Shown: positions 11,934 to 21,752 of the stretch, piece after piece
How the letters are laid out: the number at the start of each line of letters is the position of its first letter
How positions within the stretch are numbered: position 1 is the first letter of the stretch
Assembly: GCA_009779265.1 (NCBI GenBank)
Contig: WREP01000002.1
Span: 62,001 to 126,000, forward strand
Length of the DNA: 64,000 nt
DNA from: Betaproteobacteria bacterium
GTDB taxonomy: Bacteria; Pseudomonadota; Gammaproteobacteria; Burkholderiales; Rhodocyclaceae
Direction: 5' to 3'
Notes under the pieces: generated by a model
Seen by the model: the letters and a program-made list of their open reading frames with translations, nothing else
Database searches by the model: none
Told to the model about the DNA's origin: nothing
Position numbers and translations under genes: made by a program

Positions 11934-12581
11934 ATGCGTGCGGGGCGCACCTGGCTGTTCGATCTCGACAATACGCTGCACAATGCGACCCCGCACATCT
12001 TTCCCCACATCAACCTGTCGATGCGCGCCTACATCGAGCGCCATCTGGGCGTCGACGCCCACGAGGCCAATCGCATCCGCATGGATTACTGGCAGCGTTA
12101 CGGCGCCACACTGCTCGGCATGATGCGCCACCACGGCACCGACCCCCGGCATTTCCTGCACGAAACGCACCAGTTTCCCGATCTGCAACGCATGATCGTC
12201 TTTGAAAAGCCGCTGCTGCACGCCCTGCGCCGCCTGCCGGGACGGCGCATCGTCTTTTCCAACGCGCCGCGCCGCTACGCCGCAGCCGTGCTGCGCATCA
12301 CCGGCCTGGAACGCTGCTTCGACGCGCTGTACGCGGTCGAAAACCTGAATTACCGGCCCAAGCCGCAGTTGGCTGGATTTCGCGCCCTGCTCCAGGCCGA
12401 GAAACTCGATCCGCGGCGCTGCATCATGGTCGAGGACAGTCTGGGCAATCTGATGACCGCCAAGAAACTGGGCATGCGCACTGTGTTGGTGAGCGCCAGC
12501 TCGCGCCGCTCGCCTTGTGTCGACGTCACGATTCGCTCCGTCCTCGATTTGCCCCGGCACTGTCGTCGCCTACAATCCTAA
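11934..12581 (+). CDS. HAD-superfamily pyrimidine 5'-nucleotidase-like phosphatase
   Basis: A cytoplasmic HAD phosphatase of 215 residues. Motif I 'FDLDNTLHNA' carries both Asp residues, motif II is 'VFSNAPRRYA', the motif III Lys lies in 'NYRPKPQL', and motif IV is 'MVEDSLGNL'. The spacing and the 'MRAYIERHLGVD' cap region match the SDT1-like pyrimidine 5'-nucleotidase group usually placed next to argB in betaproteobacteria. Substrate not proven. It lies 18 bp before slmA. Confidence 0.85.
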   Translation: MRAGRTWLFDLDNTLHNATPHIFPHINLSMRAYIERHLGVDAHEANRIRMDYWQRYGATLLGMMRHHGTDPRHFLHETHQFPDLQRMIVFEKPLLHALRRLPGRRIVFSNAPRRYAAAVLRITGLERCFDALYAVENLNYRPKPQLAGFRALLQAEKLDPRRCIMVEDSLGNLMTAKKLGMRTVLVSASSRRSPCVDVTIRSVLDLPRHCRRLQS

Positions 12582-12599
12582 AAAAACGCGGAGAAAATC

Positions 12600-13208
12600 A
12601 TGGCTACCAAAACCGGCGAACGCCGCCTGCAAATCCTGCAAACCCTGGCCGGCATGCTGGAAACGCCGCAAGGCGAAAAAATCACCACCGCCGCTCTGGC
12701 AGCCCGCCTGTCCTGTTCCGAAGCCGCGCTCTATCGCCACTTCGCCAGCAAGGCCCAGATGTACGACGGCCTGATCGAATTCATCGAACAAAGCCTGTTC
12801 GCCGTCATCAACCAGATCACCAGCGAGGAAACCCGGGGTTTCCGCCAGGTCGAACTGATCATCGGCCTGCTGCTTGGTTTCGCCCAGAAAAATCGCGGCA
12901 TGACCCGGGTACTGATCGGCGACGCCCTGGTCAACGAAAACGAGCGCCTGCAAGCGCGCATCAACGCCCTGCTCGACAAGATCGAGGCGGCCTTGAAGCA
13001 ATCCCTGCGCATCGCGGCGACCCAGGAAAATTTCAAGCCGGACGCCGACTTCGCCGCCCTCGCCAACCTGCTGCGCTGCTATGCCGTCGGCCGCTGGGAA
13101 CAATACGCCCGCTCCGCCTTCAACCGCGAACCCCTGGCCCAATGGCCGCAACAATGGCCGATGCTGTACTTCGCCTGCCTGTCGCAGGCCGCCGGGCCCA
13201 CGGCATAA
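12600..13208 (+). CDS. slmA: Nucleoid occlusion factor SlmA (TetR family)
   Basis: DNA-binding protein that blocks FtsZ ring assembly over the nucleoid. The 202 residues start with a TetR-type helix-turn-helix ('ITTAALAARLSCSEAALYRHFASKAQMYDGL', written here in part) and continue with 'IEQSLFAVINQI' and 'GMTRVLIGDALVNENERLQ', the SlmA C-terminal FtsZ-binding domain. 'GGAGAAAATC' gives the ribosome binding site. It is separated from hemB (convergent) by 27 bp that contain a 'CGGGCGGCACCCGCCCG' hairpin. Confidence 0.9.
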   Translation: MATKTGERRLQILQTLAGMLETPQGEKITTAALAARLSCSEAALYRHFASKAQMYDGLIEFIEQSLFAVINQITSEETRGFRQVELIIGLLLGFAQKNRGMTRVLIGDALVNENERLQARINALLDKIEAALKQSLRIAATQENFKPDADFAALANLLRCYAVGRWEQYARSAFNREPLAQWPQQWPMLYFACLSQAAGPTA

Positions 13209-13235
13209 CGGGCGGCACCCGCCCGTTATGCCGCT

Positions 13236-14252
<1,017 letters not shown>

Positions 14253-14263
14253 TCATTGAATAT

Positions 14264-14896
14264 CTAAGAAATTGGAGAATCTTTTGCCTTCGTCAGCGGC
14301 AAGTTCAGCCAGCGGGCGAAGACCGCCTCGGCCTCATCCACTCCGGTTTTCTTCAGGCTGGAAAACAATTGCACCGAAATCCGTCCGTCGTCGCCCCAGC
14401 CCGCGATCGTGGCCTTAACCTCGCGCAGCGTCTTGGTCTGCTCCTGCCGGCTCAACTTGTCGGCCTTCGACAGCAGGATGTGGATTGGCCGACCGGTCGG
14501 ATAAAACCAGCCGATCAATTGGAGATCGAGGTCGGTCAAGGGCCGGCGAACATCCATGATGACCGCCAGACCGGCCAGTTGCTCGCGCTGGCGCAAATAG
14601 GGGCCGATCAGCCCCTCCCATTGCGAGCGCACCGCCTCCGGCGCCTTGGCATAGCCGTAACCGGGCAGATCGACGAAATACTTGCCGGCGGCCAGGGTGA
14701 AATAATTGAGATGCTGGGTACGGCCCGGCGTCTTGCTGACGTAGGCCAGACGCACGCGGCCGGCCAGCGTGTTGATGGCCGATGACTTGCCGGCATTGGA
14801 ACGCCCGGCAAAGGCCACCTCGCACAGCGCGTCGCCCGGCAGATCGCGAAGATGGGCAATGGTGGTGAAAAAAGTCGCCTGCTGAAACAATGACAT
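14264..14896 (-). CDS. engB: Ribosome biogenesis GTPase EngB (YihA/YsxC)
   Basis: Essential GTPase acting in 50S subunit assembly. The 210 residues carry G1 '[12 protein letters not shown]', G3 'DLPGYGYAK' and G4 'LSKADKL'. The TrmE-like fold spans nearly the whole protein. The ATG at 14896 places '[19 protein letters not shown]' at the N-terminus, as in relatives. Longer in-frame extension upstream runs into the divergent promoter region of the cytochrome c4 gene and is rejected. It lies 26 bp upstream of hemB on the same strand. Confidence 0.96.
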   Translation of the reverse strand: MSLFQQATFFTTIAHLRDLPGDALCEVAFAGRSNAGKSSAINTLAGRVRLAYVSKTPGRTQHLNYFTLAAGKYFVDLPGYGYAKAPEAVRSQWEGLIGPYLRQREQLAGLAVIMDVRRPLTDLDLQLIGWFYPTGRPIHILLSKADKLSRQEQTKTLREVKATIAGWGDDGRISVQLFSSLKKTGVDEAEAVFARWLNLPLTKAKDSPIS

Positions 14897-14999
14897 AAAA
14901 TTATAGGCCGCCTTGATTGAGCGAAGTGTTATAGAATAACAGGTTTGAAAAACCTCGTTCCGGCCAAAGCGCCCACAAACGCGTACAAGGAGCCTGCAA

Positions 15000-15689
15000 A
15001 TGATTCGTTCCGCAGCAGCGGCAATCCTTCTTGCCACCACCATCACCGCTCACGCAGCCGACAAAACCCCGGTCAAGGCCGATCCCGCCAAGGGCAAGAT
15101 CATCGCGGAAATAATCTGCGCCGCCTGCCACGGCGTCGACGGCAACAGCCCGGTTTCGGCCTTTCCCCATCTGGCCGGCCAGATCGAGGACTACCTCTAC
15201 AAACAGTTGACCAGCTTCAAGGAAGAAGAAGGCAAGCCGGCCCAGCGCAAGAGTGACTTCATGCCCGCGCAGATCGCGCGCTTCGCGGAACTGGCGGAGA
15301 TGGAGGAACATCCGGAATTTGCGGGCGACACCGATGACAAGCACATGCGCAATGTCGCCGCCTGGTTCGCCAGCCAGAAGCACAATCCGCCCGCCGCCGA
15401 AGACGAAGCCGCCAAGCCGTCCGCGCTCGGCCAGCGCCTGTGGCGTCAGGGCGACCATAAGAAAGGCATCCCGGCCTGCGCCGGCTGCCACGGCCCGGCT
15501 GGTGCCGGCATGCCGGCCCAGTACCCGCGTCTGGCCGGACAGTTCGCCGAGTACACCGCCGCCCAGTTGAAACTTTTCCGCACCGAGGAACGTGACAACG
15601 ATCCGGAAAAAATGATGCGCATGATCGCCGCCAAGATGTCCGACGCCGAAATCGAGGCCGTTGCCGAATACGCCGCCAGCCTGCCCTGA
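15000..15689 (+). CDS. Diheme cytochrome c4
   Basis: Periplasmic electron carrier, usually passing electrons to haem-copper oxidases. The 229 residues have a signal peptide ('[16 protein letters not shown]') and two c-type domains with haem motifs 'CAACHG' (about 39-43) and 'CAGCHG' (about 160-164). Methionine ligands likely lie in 'KSDFMPAQ' and in '[15 protein letters not shown]'. Length and duplication fit the c4 family. It is divergent from engB, as in many betaproteobacteria. The ribosome binding site is 'AAGGAG'. A strong intrinsic terminator follows. Confidence 0.93.
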   Translation: MIRSAAAAILLATTITAHAADKTPVKADPAKGKIIAEIICAACHGVDGNSPVSAFPHLAGQIEDYLYKQLTSFKEEEGKPAQRKSDFMPAQIARFAELAEMEEHPEFAGDTDDKHMRNVAAWFASQKHNPPAAEDEAAKPSALGQRLWRQGDHKKGIPACAGCHGPAGAGMPAQYPRLAGQFAEYTAAQLKLFRTEERDNDPEKMMRMIAAKMSDAEIEAVAEYAASLP

Positions 15690-15710
15690 TCGCTCCCGGC
15701 AGCGGGAAGA

Positions 15711-15735
15711 AAGGCGGCGAAAGCCGCCTTTTTGT
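15711..15735 (+). terminator. Rho-independent terminator after cytochrome c4
   Basis: Stem AAGGCGGC / GCCGCCTT with a GAAA tetraloop, followed by TTTGTT. It starts 21 bp after the stop codon. Confidence 0.9.
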
Positions 15736-15754
15736 TGTCCTTATTACACCCGCC

Positions 15755-15783
15755 TTGACTGGCCCCCCCCATTCGTCCACAAT
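15755..15783 (+). promoter_or_regulatory. sigma70 promoter of tRNA-fMet
   Basis: TTGACT (15755-15760), a 17-bp spacer with a run of eight C, then CACAAT (15778-15783). Transcription would start a few bases before the tRNA at 15798. Confidence 0.7.
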
Positions 15784-15797
15784 CGTGGTTTATCTGA

Positions 15798-15873
15798 CGC
15801 GGGGTGGAGCAGTTGGCAGCTCGTCGGGCTCATAACCCGAAGGTCGCAGGTTCAAGTCCTGCCCCCGCAACCA
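15798..15873 (+). tRNA. Initiator tRNA-fMet (CAT)
   Basis: Cloverleaf of 76 nt with CCA encoded. The anticodon is CAT in 'GGCTCATAACC'. Two initiator features are visible: the C1 x A72 mismatch (5' CGCGGGG against CCCCGCA) and three G-C pairs closing the anticodon stem (GGG/CCC). The T-loop is 'TTCAAGT'. Confidence 0.96.
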
Positions 15874-15882
15874 GACAGCCAC

Positions 15883-15913
15883 AAGCCAATCCGTCAGCGA
15901 TTGGCTTTTTTGT
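15883..15913 (+). terminator. Intrinsic terminator after tRNA-fMet
   Basis: Stem AAGCCAAT / ATTGGCTT with a 9-nt loop followed by a T run. It overlaps the last bases of the convergent ATPase gene (stop at 15894-15896). Confidence 0.85.
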
Positions 15914-17057
15914 TGCCCTGCTGTGGCAGGGTACGGGAAAGCGCTGGGCCGAGAGGCAAATTGGCGACATATTCCGCAAGCAGTTGGTCTTCGATGCCCC
16001 CCTTGCCTCCCCATTTCGACAGAATGCCCAAGCGCTTCAGCTTGTCGATGGAAGCCCGCACCTTTGAAATCGTGACTTTGCCGCCAACGCTCTTGCCCAG
16101 GAGATCCAGCGTACCCTGTCCAAGGGGCGGGAGACCTTGTCCGATCACCGTGAGCACCAATCGGTCGAGCGCTTCGAGCGAATCCAGGAGCGCGCGCCAG
16201 CCAGTCACCTGACGCTCGTCGGACATGAAGTGGCGCAGGCCGATTTCCGTATCCGTTATTCCTTCCGCCGACATCGACTTGACGATATCGCGCAGCAGCG
16301 CCGGTTTGTGACCAAGGCGGACAAACAGCTGGCGCAGTTCCCCCAGGTCGAGCGCCTTGCCCGGGTGGACCTTGGCAAAATGGCCGGCCAACTGTTGCAG
16401 ATACTCATCGCCCAGAAAGGGAAAGGTCAGCAACTGGGCGAACTGGTACATCGGCGCGCCAACCGTCGTCATCAGCTTGGCCAAGCCTTCCTGGGAAGAG
16501 CCGGTAAAGACGGCGTCCACCTGATCCTTGCGCTTGTGCAGGACGGCGCGCAGCGTCGCAATCAGCGCGGGAGGAAAGTCCGCCAGGGTCTGAACCTCAT
16601 CCAGCATCAGCAGAATCTTCCCGCCGCGCCGGGAAGCCAGGCGAGCGATCAAGGCATCGAGCCGCAGTTCTGGCGCGGCGGGAAGAGGCCGGCGTTGGGG
16701 CGCTTCCCCGAGATCGACGCCAGTACCAAGAACATTGATCTTCTTGACCGGGGTTTTGGCTATTTTTCCCACGGCGCCTTCGGGCACCGTCGCATCGTCG
16801 AGGGCTTCTTCCAGCGCATGATTGATCGCGCCCAGCGGGTCTGCCTTGTGCAGCCACAAATCAGCATAGACCGGCAGCATCTTGCCCTGCCGGGCGGCCG
16901 GCGTCAGATCATGGTCGAGGAAATAGGTTTTGCCGACCCGGCGGGGCGCAAACAGGGCCAGAGGGCGCCCGGCATCGGCGGCCAACAGGCTGAGATAGCT
17001 CTTTGCCAGTTCCGGGCGCCGGATTTCGATGGTGTCGAAAGTGCTGATTGAGGTCAT
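15894..17057 (-). CDS. AAA/STAND-type P-loop ATPase of unknown function
   Basis: A protein of 387 residues. The N-terminal half is a P-loop ATPase: Walker A 'APRRVGKTYF' near residue 36, Walker B 'KILLMLDEVQTL' near 148 and a sensor-like 'VFTGSSQ'. This resembles the archaeal-ATPase group of STAND-related NTPases. The C-terminal ~100 residues ('TISKVRASIDKLKRLGILSK') look like a winged helix. It converges on the tRNA-fMet gene and has a near-perfect palindrome 15 bp upstream of its ATG, so it may bind and control its own promoter. Role unknown; possibly an accessory gene placed beside a tRNA. Confidence 0.75.
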   Translation of the reverse strand: MTSISTFDTIEIRRPELAKSYLSLLAADAGRPLALFAPRRVGKTYFLDHDLTPAARQGKMLPVYADLWLHKADPLGAINHALEEALDDATVPEGAVGKIAKTPVKKINVLGTGVDLGEAPQRRPLPAAPELRLDALIARLASRRGGKILLMLDEVQTLADFPPALIATLRAVLHKRKDQVDAVFTGSSQEGLAKLMTTVGAPMYQFAQLLTFPFLGDEYLQQLAGHFAKVHPGKALDLGELRQLFVRLGHKPALLRDIVKSMSAEGITDTEIGLRHFMSDERQVTGWRALLDSLEALDRLVLTVIGQGLPPLGQGTLDLLGKSVGGKVTISKVRASIDKLKRLGILSKWGGKGGIEDQLLAEYVANLPLGPALSRTLPQQGNKKANR

Positions 17058-17071
17058 TGCTGTTCGTTGTC

Positions 17072-17097
17072 GCTAAAACGGCAATTGCTGTTTTAGC
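17072..17097. promoter_or_regulatory. 26-bp near-perfect palindrome upstream of the ATPase gene
   Basis: Arms GCTAAAAC and GTTTTAGC around the centre GGCAATTGCT. Twelve of thirteen symmetric pairs match. It lies 15-40 bp upstream of the start codon, where an operator would sit. Candidate site for autoregulation by the gene's own winged-helix domain. Confidence 0.55.
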
Positions 17098-17141
17098 AGC
17101 AATGAACGACCGTTTCAAGCAGCCGGCTGGCGCATACCACA

Positions 17142-17534
17142 TCAAGCCATTGAGTTTTCTTGTATCAGCTCGACCTTGTAGCCATCCGGATCCTCGACGA
17201 AGGCGATGATGGTCGTGCCGTGTTTCATCGGCCCCGCCTCGCGCACCACCTTGCCGCCGCGGCGCTTGATCTCGGCGCAGGCCGCCGCCGCGTCGGGCGT
17301 TTCCAGGGCGAGATGGCCGTAGGCGTTGCCCAGTTCGTAGGCCGGAGTATCCCAGTTGTGTGTCAGTTCCAGCACGGCTTCCTCGCTTTCCGGGCCGTAG
17401 CCGACAAAGGCCAGCGTGAACCGGCCCTCGGGATAATCCTGGCGGCGCAGCAATTGCATGCCGAGCACTTGGGTGTAAAAGGCGAGCGAGCGATCGAGAT
17501 CGCCGACGCGGAGCATGGTGTGAAGAATACGCAT
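17142..17534 (-). CDS. gloA: Lactoylglutathione lyase (glyoxalase I)
   Basis: Isomerises the methylglyoxal-glutathione hemithioacetal to S-lactoylglutathione. The 130 residues span the usual two glyoxalase modules. The four metal ligands expected for GloA are visible: His5 in 'MRILHTML', Glu56 in 'VLELTHN', His in 'AYGHLALE' and Glu in 'YKVELIQ'. The length and lack of a zinc-type insertion fit the Ni/Co-dependent bacterial enzyme. The ATG at 17534 is the family start. It is the last gene of the leftward block that begins at glyQ. Confidence 0.96.
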   Translation of the reverse strand: MRILHTMLRVGDLDRSLAFYTQVLGMQLLRRQDYPEGRFTLAFVGYGPESEEAVLELTHNWDTPAYELGNAYGHLALETPDAAAACAEIKRRGGKVVREAGPMKHGTTIIAFVEDPDGYKVELIQENSMA

Positions 17535-17614
17535 GATGGGTCCTTGGGTGTGGTTGAGGGAAGAGTGATCGCCAGGGGCATTGCGCCCCCAATCGTTCTC
17601 GCCGCCATCGCCCC

Positions 17615-18352
17615 CTAGCAGCCAATCACCGCGCCCCTCAACTCCCGGCGGCAGGCGCGCCAGTCCGGGCAGAGTTGCTCGACCAGCGACCAGAAGCGCG
17701 GGCCGTGGTTCATTTCCTTGAGGTGGGCGAGTTCGTGACAGACGACGTAGTCGATGAGGGGCAGCGGCAGGAAGATGAGCCGCCAGTTGAGCGAAATGCC
17801 GCCGCGGGCGCTGCAACTGCCCCAGCGGGTGCGGGCCGAGGAGAGGCGCAGCGGCGGCGGGGCGACGCCGAGGCGGGCGGCGTGGTGCGTCAGACGCTCG
17901 GCCAGGACGGCGCGCGCCTGTTCGCGCAATGCTCTTTCCAGCAAGGCGCGGGCGTCGGTGGCGGGCGAGGGGTAGAGGTGCAGGCCGCGCGGCTGCGAAT
18001 CACTCTCCCGCCACTGCCAGCCGGCGCGCTGGCTGGGGGCGATGGCGAGGGCCAGCGGCTGACCGAGGATGCTGAGCACGGCACCGTCACTGATCGTCGG
18101 CGGCACGGGGCTGGGCCGCTCGCGCCAGGCGGCGAGTTTGTCGAGCACCCATTGGCCGTGGCGGCGGATCAGGGCTTCGATGTCGTCGTGCCGGGCGCGC
18201 AACGGCGCGCCGATGCGTAGGCCGTGCTGGTCGATGGCCAGGCCGATGGTGCGCCGCTGGCTGCGGCGCAGGCGGTAGGCGACGCGCTGCCCGGCGAGTT
18301 CGATGCAGAGATCGGTTTCAGGCGGCGTCTGGCGGGGCGTCGGGCGAAACAT
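17615..18352 (-). CDS. YgjP-like zinc metallopeptidase (M48/DUF45, SprT-like fold)
   Basis: A protein of about 245 residues. The C-terminal part has the zinc motif '[12 protein letters not shown]' (HExxH) with a third His in 'MNHGPRFW'. Upstream '[19 protein letters not shown]' is the conserved DUF45 strand pair, and the N-terminus has '[16 protein letters not shown]'. The ATG at 18352 is chosen. It overlaps the acyltransferase 3' end by 35 bp, so expression is probably coupled. The peptidase substrate is unknown in this family. Confidence 0.85.
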   Translation of the reverse strand: MFRPTPRQTPPETDLCIELAGQRVAYRLRRSQRRTIGLAIDQHGLRIGAPLRARHDDIEALIRRHGQWVLDKLAAWRERPSPVPPTISDGAVLSILGQPLALAIAPSQRAGWQWRESDSQPRGLHLYPSPATDARALLERALREQARAVLAERLTHHAARLGVAPPPLRLSSARTRWGSCSARGGISLNWRLIFLPLPLIDYVVCHELAHLKEMNHGPRFWSLVEQLCPDWRACRRELRGAVIGC

Positions 18353-19082
18353 CGGGGTAACGGTGCGGGGCGAGGCGGCGCATTTCGGCCTCGATCCATT
18401 CTTCGGCGCGGCGGTTGACCTCGTTTTCGGAAAGGCCGCCGGCCTCGAAGGCCGGACCAATGCTGATGGTGATGGTGCCGGGCTTTTTCAGGAAAGCCTG
18501 GCGCGGCCACAGTTCGCCGGCATTGTGGGCGACCGGCACGACCTTGCAGCCGACGCGCGTCGCCAGATAGGCGCCGCCGGCCTTGTAGCGCAACTTGCCG
18601 CCCGGCGGCACGCGCGTGCCTTCGGGAAAGATGATGACGTAGTAACCCTGTTGCAGCCGCTCGCGGCCCTGGATGACGACCCGGTCGAGGGCTTTCCTGC
18701 TGGCGGCGCGGTCGATCGAGATCATTTTCATCGCCCCCAGACCCCAGCCGAGGAAGGGAACGGCCAGCAATTCCTTTTTCAGCACGAAAACGCAGTAGGC
18801 GCCTTTCGGCACACAGTCTTGCAGAACCATCGTTTCCCAGGCCGACTGGTGCTTGGCAAGGATGACGCAGGCTTCCTGCGGCATGTTCTCCAGGCCGAGC
18901 ACGCGCGGCCGGATGCCGAGAATGTTTTCGACGCCGAACTGCACTCCGAGGCGCCACAGCTTGCCGGCGCGATAACCCCAGCGGCCGCGCAGAAGCAGGG
19001 CGGCGAATATGACCAGGGGAATGGTCAGCACCGACCAGACGGTGACATAGACCATGAACAGGGTCGAACGCAGCGCGATCAT
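18318..19082 (-). CDS. 1-acyl-sn-glycerol-3-phosphate acyltransferase (PlsC/LPLAT family)
   Basis: Acylates lysophosphatidic acid to phosphatidic acid at the inner membrane. The 254 residues start with membrane segments ('TLFMVYVTVWSVLTIPLVIF'). Acyltransferase motif I reads 'KHQSAWETM' (H-x4-E instead of the usual H-x4-D), followed by 'FPEGTRVPPGGK' (motif III) and 'VVPVAHNAGEL' (motif IV). The Glu variant is, as far as I recall, common in betaproteobacterial paralogues. It overlaps gmhB by 4 bp and the YgjP-like gene by 35 bp. Confidence 0.9.
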   Translation of the reverse strand: MIALRSTLFMVYVTVWSVLTIPLVIFAALLLRGRWGYRAGKLWRLGVQFGVENILGIRPRVLGLENMPQEACVILAKHQSAWETMVLQDCVPKGAYCVFVLKKELLAVPFLGWGLGAMKMISIDRAASRKALDRVVIQGRERLQQGYYVIIFPEGTRVPPGGKLRYKAGGAYLATRVGCKVVPVAHNAGELWPRQAFLKKPGTITISIGPAFEAGGLSENEVNRRAEEWIEAEMRRLAPHRYPDVSPDAPPDAA

Positions 19083-19633
19083 GCGGTCTTGCTCCTGGCG
19101 AGAATGGCGTCCACGGCTTGCGCCAGATCGGGGAAAATTTGCGTGCCTTCCGGCAGATTGCCTTCGGCCAGGGTTTTCTCGCCCTTGCCGGTCAGCACCA
19201 GCATCGGCTGGCAGCCGACGGCGGCGCCGGCTTGCAGGTCGCGCAGCGAGTCGCCGATGGCCGGTACGCCCTCCAGCCCGATGTTGAGGGTTTGCGAAAT
19301 GCGCTCGAACATGCCCGGCTTCGGCTTGCGGCAGTTGCAGTCGGAATCGGCGGCGTGCGGGCAGTAGAAAATGGCCTCGATGCGCCCGCCGATGGCGAAC
19401 AAGGCCTTGTGCATCTTGTTGTGGATCTGGTTCAGGATGTCCATGTCAAACAGGCCGCGGCCGACGCCCGACTGGTTGGTGGCGACGACCACGCGGTAGC
19501 CGCTCTGATTCAGGCGGGCAATGGCTTCCAGGCTGCCCGGCAGCGGCTTCCACTCGGCCGGGCTTTTGATGAACTGGGCCGAATCGGCGTTGATGACGCC
19601 GTCGCGGTCGAGGATGACGAGTTTGCCGGACAT
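19079..19633 (-). CDS. gmhB: D-glycero-beta-D-manno-heptose-1,7-bisphosphate 7-phosphatase
   Basis: Removes the C7 phosphate during ADP-heptose synthesis for the LPS inner core. The 184 residues are a HAD phosphatase with motif I 'ILDRDGVIN' (Asp9, Asp11), motif II 'VVATNQSGVGRG' and motif IV 'AIGDSLRDLQA'. The zinc loop 'CPHAADSDCNCRKPKPGM' with its Cys-His-Cys-Cys set is diagnostic for GmhB. It lies 9 bp after glyS and overlaps the acyltransferase start. Confidence 0.96.
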   Translation of the reverse strand: MSGKLVILDRDGVINADSAQFIKSPAEWKPLPGSLEAIARLNQSGYRVVVATNQSGVGRGLFDMDILNQIHNKMHKALFAIGGRIEAIFYCPHAADSDCNCRKPKPGMFERISQTLNIGLEGVPAIGDSLRDLQAGAAVGCQPMLVLTGKGEKTLAEGNLPEGTQIFPDLAQAVDAILARSKTA

Positions 19634-19642
19634 GGTGTTGCC

Positions 19643-21751
19643 TCAGGCGGACAGTCGGGAGAGATCGGCGACGCGGTTCATGGCCGCATGCAGCCGGGCG
19701 AGGAGGCCGAGGCGGTTGGCGCGCAGGGCCGGATCGTCGGCATTGACCATGACGTCGTCGAAGAAGGCATCGACCGGCACGCGCAGCGCGGCGAGGAGCA
19801 GCAGCGATTCGCTGTAGTCGCCGGTGAGGAAGGCGGCGTCGGCCTGCGGCGCAATCTCGACCAGCGCCCGGTGCAGCGCCATCTCGGCCTGTTCCTGGAG
19901 CAGACCGCTGTCGAAACTGGCCTCGACGGTTCCTTCGGCTTTTTTCAGGATATTGCCGACGCGCTTGTTGGCGGCGGCCAGCGCCGCCGCTTCCGGCAGC
20001 GCCGAGAAGGCGCGCACGGCGGCCAGACGCTTGGGAATGTCGCCCAGGCGCTGCGGCCGCTGGCTGACCACGGCGTCGACCTCTTGCGCCGTATAGCCCT
20101 GCTCGCGCAGATTGCCAGCCAAGCGGTCGTAGATGAAGGACTCCAGCGCCGCCCAGTTTTCATTGGATATGCCCGGATAAGGCATGGCCGCAAGATGGAG
20201 CAATTTATCGAGGCGCAGATCGAGCTGTCTTTCGACCAGCATGCGAATCACGCCCAGCGCATGGCGGCGCAGCGCGAACGGGTCCTTGTCGCCGGTCGGC
20301 GTCTGGCCGATGCTGAACAGGCCGACCAGGGTTTCCAGCTTGTCGGCCAGCGCCACGACGATGCCGACCTGACTGCGCGGCAATGCGTCGCCGGCAAAGC
20401 GCGGCTTGTAGTGATCCTCGATGGCGTCGGCGACATCGCTGTCGAGGCCGTCGTGCAAGGCGTAATAGCGGCCCATGATGCCCTGCAATTCCGGGAACTC
20501 GCCAACCATGTCGGTCAGGAGATCGGCCTTGGCCAGCACCGCCGCCTGTTCGGCGTGCTGCGTCAGCTCGCCATTGCCAAGCGCCTCGGCGATGGTGCGG
20601 GCGATGGCGGCGACGCGCTGCATGCGCTCGCCCTGGGTGCCCAGCTTGTTGTGATAGACGACCTTGGCCAGACCGGCGACGCGCGATTCCAGCGACTTTT
20701 TGCGATCCTGGTCGAAGAAAAACTTGGCGTCGGCCAGACGCGGGCGCACCACGCGCTCGTTGCCGCCGACCACCGCGCCGGGATCGGCCGGGCGGATGTT
20801 GCTGACGATGAGAAACTGGTTGGTCAGCTTGCCGTCGGCGTCGAGCAGCGGGAAATATTTCTGGTTGGCCTTCATCGTCAGGATCAGGCATTCCTGCGGC
20901 ACGGCAAGGAATTCCGGCTCGAAGCGGCCGATCAGCACATTGGGCCGCTCGACCAGGGCGGTGACCTCGTCAAGCAAATCCTCATCGGCGATGGGCTTGA
21001 GATTGGCGCCGGCCCTGGCCGCCGCCGCTGCCAACTGGCGGGCGGTCTCGGCGCGGCGCTCGGCGAAGGAGGCGATCACGGCGCCGTCGTCGCGTAGCGT
21101 CGCGGCATAAGTATCGGCATCGGCGATGACCACCGGAGCGGCGGCCGCCTCGAAGCGATGCCCCTGCGTGCAACGACCCGCCTGCAAGCCGAGCGCCGCC
21201 ACCGGCACCACCTCGGCCCCATGCAGCGCCACCAGACCGTGCGCCGGGCGGACGAAATGGACGCTGCTCCAGCCATCAGCCAACTGATAACTCATCACCT
21301 TGGGGATGGGCAGCGCCGCCAGCGCGGCTTCCAGCGCCTTTTGCAAACCCTCGGCCAGGGTCGCGCCCTTGGCCAGACTGTCGTAATACAGGATCTCGGC
21401 CTTGCCGTCGCTCTCGCGGCGCAGGCCGGCAACGGCCCCGGCGTCGGCGCCCAGCGCCGCCAGCTTCTTCAGCAGCGCGGGCGTCGCCTGGCCCTTGGCG
21501 TCGAGGCCGACGGCAACCGGCATCAGCTTTTGCACGACCGGCCTGTCGGCGGCGACGGCCAGCACATCGGCGATGTGCGCGGCCAGACGGCGCGGCGTGG
21601 CATAGGCGGTAACGGCGGCGTTGGCCGGAACCAGACCGGCCTGTTTCAGGGCATCCGCCAGGGCGGCGGCAAAGGCTTCGCCCAGATGCTTCAGCGCCTT
21701 GGGCGGCAATTCTTCAACAAACAATTCAACGAGCAGGCTCTTGGCGGTCAT
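19643..21751 (-). CDS. glyS: Glycyl-tRNA synthetase beta subunit
   Basis: Binds tRNA-Gly in the alpha2beta2 enzyme. The 702 residues fit the family. The start 'TAKSLLVELFVEELPPKALK' is the classic N-terminus, which fixes the ATG at 21751. Other hallmarks are 'VRPAHGLVALHGAEVVP', 'GNERVVRPRLADAKFFFDQDRK' (in part) and an HD-like and anticodon-binding C-terminal region. The ATG immediately follows the glyQ stop (1-bp gap), so the subunits are made together. Confidence 0.97.
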   Translation of the reverse strand: MTAKSLLVELFVEELPPKALKHLGEAFAAALADALKQAGLVPANAAVTAYATPRRLAAHIADVLAVAADRPVVQKLMPVAVGLDAKGQATPALLKKLAALGADAGAVAGLRRESDGKAEILYYDSLAKGATLAEGLQKALEAALAALPIPKVMSYQLADGWSSVHFVRPAHGLVALHGAEVVPVAALGLQAGRCTQGHRFEAAAAPVVIADADTYAATLRDDGAVIASFAERRAETARQLAAAAARAGANLKPIADEDLLDEVTALVERPNVLIGRFEPEFLAVPQECLILTMKANQKYFPLLDADGKLTNQFLIVSNIRPADPGAVVGGNERVVRPRLADAKFFFDQDRKKSLESRVAGLAKVVYHNKLGTQGERMQRVAAIARTIAEALGNGELTQHAEQAAVLAKADLLTDMVGEFPELQGIMGRYYALHDGLDSDVADAIEDHYKPRFAGDALPRSQVGIVVALADKLETLVGLFSIGQTPTGDKDPFALRRHALGVIRMLVERQLDLRLDKLLHLAAMPYPGISNENWAALESFIYDRLAGNLREQGYTAQEVDAVVSQRPQRLGDIPKRLAAVRAFSALPEAAALAAANKRVGNILKKAEGTVEASFDSGLLQEQAEMALHRALVEIAPQADAAFLTGDYSESLLLLAALRVPVDAFFDDVMVNADDPALRANRLGLLARLHAAMNRVADLSRLSA

Positions 21752-21752
21752 C

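Noticed and set aside
19118-21097. Long open frame on the + strand opposite glyS (659 codons)
   Set aside because: Its composition (Gly, Arg, His, Gln-rich) and lack of domains mark it as the antisense shadow of glyS.
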